64,000 nt of DNA, taken from contig JAAVTG010000597.1 of assembly GCA_011947345.1 (NCBI GenBank), positions 48,883-112,882 of the forward strand. The letters run 5' to 3'. The DNA comes from Phytophthora quininea. Lineage: Eukaryota; Oomycota; Peronosporomycetes; Peronosporales; Peronosporaceae. Below, in pieces: positions 62,661 through 64,000 of this stretch. The number at the start of each line of letters is the position of its first letter. The first letter of the stretch is position 1. The translations under genes were made by a program, and so were the position numbers. The notes under the pieces were generated by a model. It saw nothing but the letters and a program-made list of their open reading frames with translations. It searched no databases and was not told the DNA's origin.

Positions 62661-63785
62661 TTACTTGTAGCTCACTAAGTTCAAGGTCGGCTTAGCATCA
62701 TGGCGCGTCTTGACATTGGCAGTGGCTTGCTTTGCGTATCTCTTGGCTCCGTTGAATTTTGACGTGGTCGCAGTCGCTAGGGACGTAACACAGTCAACTT
62801 GTCCTCTCTCTCCGGGGTTGTCATCCACCCGGAGGGATCGGCGCTTAACTACCTCAGTGAAAGTCACAACAAAGAACACGGCTGTCAGAAAGAAATTTAA
62901 GTTGATTAACCAGTCGGATAAGCCGTTTTTCTAGCTACGATCGTATACTACTTAGTCGTTCTGCTGCTTAGTTTCGTGGAATCCAAACGTGACTTGCTGG
63001 TAGTGTGTTTCGCGGCGCAGGTGGGTCAAAGCCTAACTTCTCCAGAACAGAGGTTACAATTTTGTCGTCAATCCCAAGCTCCGCTGAATGGTGATTGATG
63101 AACAGACAGTGTCGTCGAAAGAGGACATCACATTTTGGACGCTTGGTACTTCAGCTGTAGTTTCACGGAATAGTATGTCGTTTCTCAATCTCCACGTAGC
63201 ATGGAACGCGATCGCAGTGTGGACTCGCCACAGTAGCAGGACCACCTTTTGGTTCTGCCTCCACTCCCTATTCAGGTCTCGTGGTTTAGGAAAAATTAGC
63301 AATCGCCAATCCAACTCCGTCGCGAAAGCCTTATGCCATGGGGACCACAATGGGGTCCACATTTGCGTCAGAGCTGGGCACGAGAAGAAACAGTGCTCTA
63401 CTGTTTCTATCGCAGCACATGATCGTCTCACACACTGTTGAATCGTAGGATTTAACGACTTGAGGAAGAACAGGCTTGATCCGACAATGAGGTCTCCAAA
63501 GAACATTCTCAGCATCACATCGTGGATAACAGGAACCAGAAACTGACGGAGGGCGAGTATCTGTTGTAACGTAGTATGGATCTGTCGTTGCGGACAGCCA
63601 AGCACTTTCATGGGGTGTGGTTGCACGCATCTATCAGGCCGCAACAATTTGTCCCAGTCTTGGGATTTTAGATTTGGGAAGAACCGAGATGTTTTTCCGA
63701 CTGTCAGTCCAAATGTCGGCGGCATTGCACCTCGCGTTGCCACAGAACACGGCTGTCAGAATGGTAAAAAAAAAAAAGAGAGAGA
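62661..63785 (-). pseudogene. RxLR-like effector interrupted by a LINE insertion
   Basis: Duplicate of 37277-37534. The start and first residues lie at about 63755-63795, the remainder (FFVVTFTEVVKRRSLRVDDN and beyond) at 62661-62879. An 853-base LINE fragment separates the two within the signal-peptide codons. Confidence 0.85.
62873..63761 (-). mobile_element. 5'-truncated LINE insertion with 18-base target duplication
   Basis: AGAACACGGCTGTCAGAA occurs at 62873-62890 and 63744-63761. The insert (62891-63743, minus orientation) carries the post-RT frame with IETVEHCFFSCPALTQMW and the tail ending at AAATTTCT. It is nearly identical to 38690-39535, so it moved recently. Confidence 0.92.
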
Positions 63786-64000
63786 GAACGCCCATTGTTT
63801 TGTGGACGGGGGATGTTTCACGAGTTCGTGTGGTAGCAACATTCCAACGATAAGTAGGTCCGGCAGCATGTGCAACATGGCCAACACAGACCGAATAGCA
63901 GCAAGTTCTGCTAGTTTCTTGGCGGATTTATAAGGTTCTTTCTCCTCGTAATCGTCAACTTCTCATCGTGTATTATGGACGAGATTTCACATCTTGTCTG
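63762..64000. other. End of duplication copy B
   Basis: Continues the match to 37500-37740, with a longer A-run/GA microsatellite at 63765-63788. No gene other than the effector start. Confidence 0.6.

Larger units (their letters stand above)
61160..63990. repeat. Segmental duplication, copy B (matches 35780-37740)
   Basis: Nearly identical to copy A apart from a few indels and the LINE insertion at 62891-63743. It continues past the window edge. Confidence 0.9.

Overview
The window looks like an oomycete genome, most likely Phytophthora or a close relative. It carries many small secreted proteins with RxLR-like motifs after the signal peptide (RSLR, RSFR, RSVR, RSLH), some followed by an acidic dEER-type stretch. 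It also has a PDR-type ABC transporter remnant, short introns, oomycete-like Inr sites (TCATT...CATTTT), and tyrosine-recombinase (DIRS/Ngaro-like) retrotransposons next to LINEs and a MULE. It is a gene-sparse, repeat-rich region where effector genes are born by duplication and killed by mutation and transposition.

Layout. 1-5.5 kb holds fragments: a LINE tail, an ankyrin piece in frame with a PDR ABC-transporter pseudogene, an effector with an internal stop, and the 3' end of a DNAJC11-like gene. 5.68-13.16 kb is a decayed tyrosine-recombinase retrotransposon with split direct repeats and two RNase H regions. 13.9-14.3 kb is an effector pseudogene. 14.7-16.5 kb is a myo-inositol-type MFS transporter. 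16.56-21.11 kb is a MULE DNA transposon whose single gene joins a transposase to a Ulp1 protease; the motif CCAGGTA/TACCTGG recurs in its ends and introns. 21.9-33.5 kb holds two almost identical DIRS-like elements, one truncated against the other.

33.6-42.3 kb mixes effector genes and pseudogenes, LINE 3'-end insertions (several with clear target-site duplications), a small secreted peptide gene and a transporter fragment. 43.88-44.63 kb is a TTAA-flanked inverted-repeat element. 45-54.5 kb is a long decayed LINE with gag-like, OTU-protease-like, endonuclease, reverse transcriptase and RNase H regions. 54.7-56 kb has three more effector remnants. 57.3-58.6 kb is an intact cytosolic L-asparaginase. 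60.1-64 kb is a rearranged second copy of the 35-37.7 kb segment, where a LINE has landed inside an effector signal peptide.

Only the asparaginase, a small secreted peptide (two copies), one RxLR-like effector (37277-37534) and, with a caveat at one splice junction, the inositol transporter look like intact host genes. At least ten effector-family loci share an N-terminal secretion/RxLR block and/or a C-terminal block of the form G-S-x-D-x-I-L-x-x-M-x-V-K. Five of them have the same 15-base motif, GGCAGATCCTGTTCG, in the same orientation; in the four with a recognisable start it lies about 100-150 bases upstream. All calls come from reading the sequence, with no database search.
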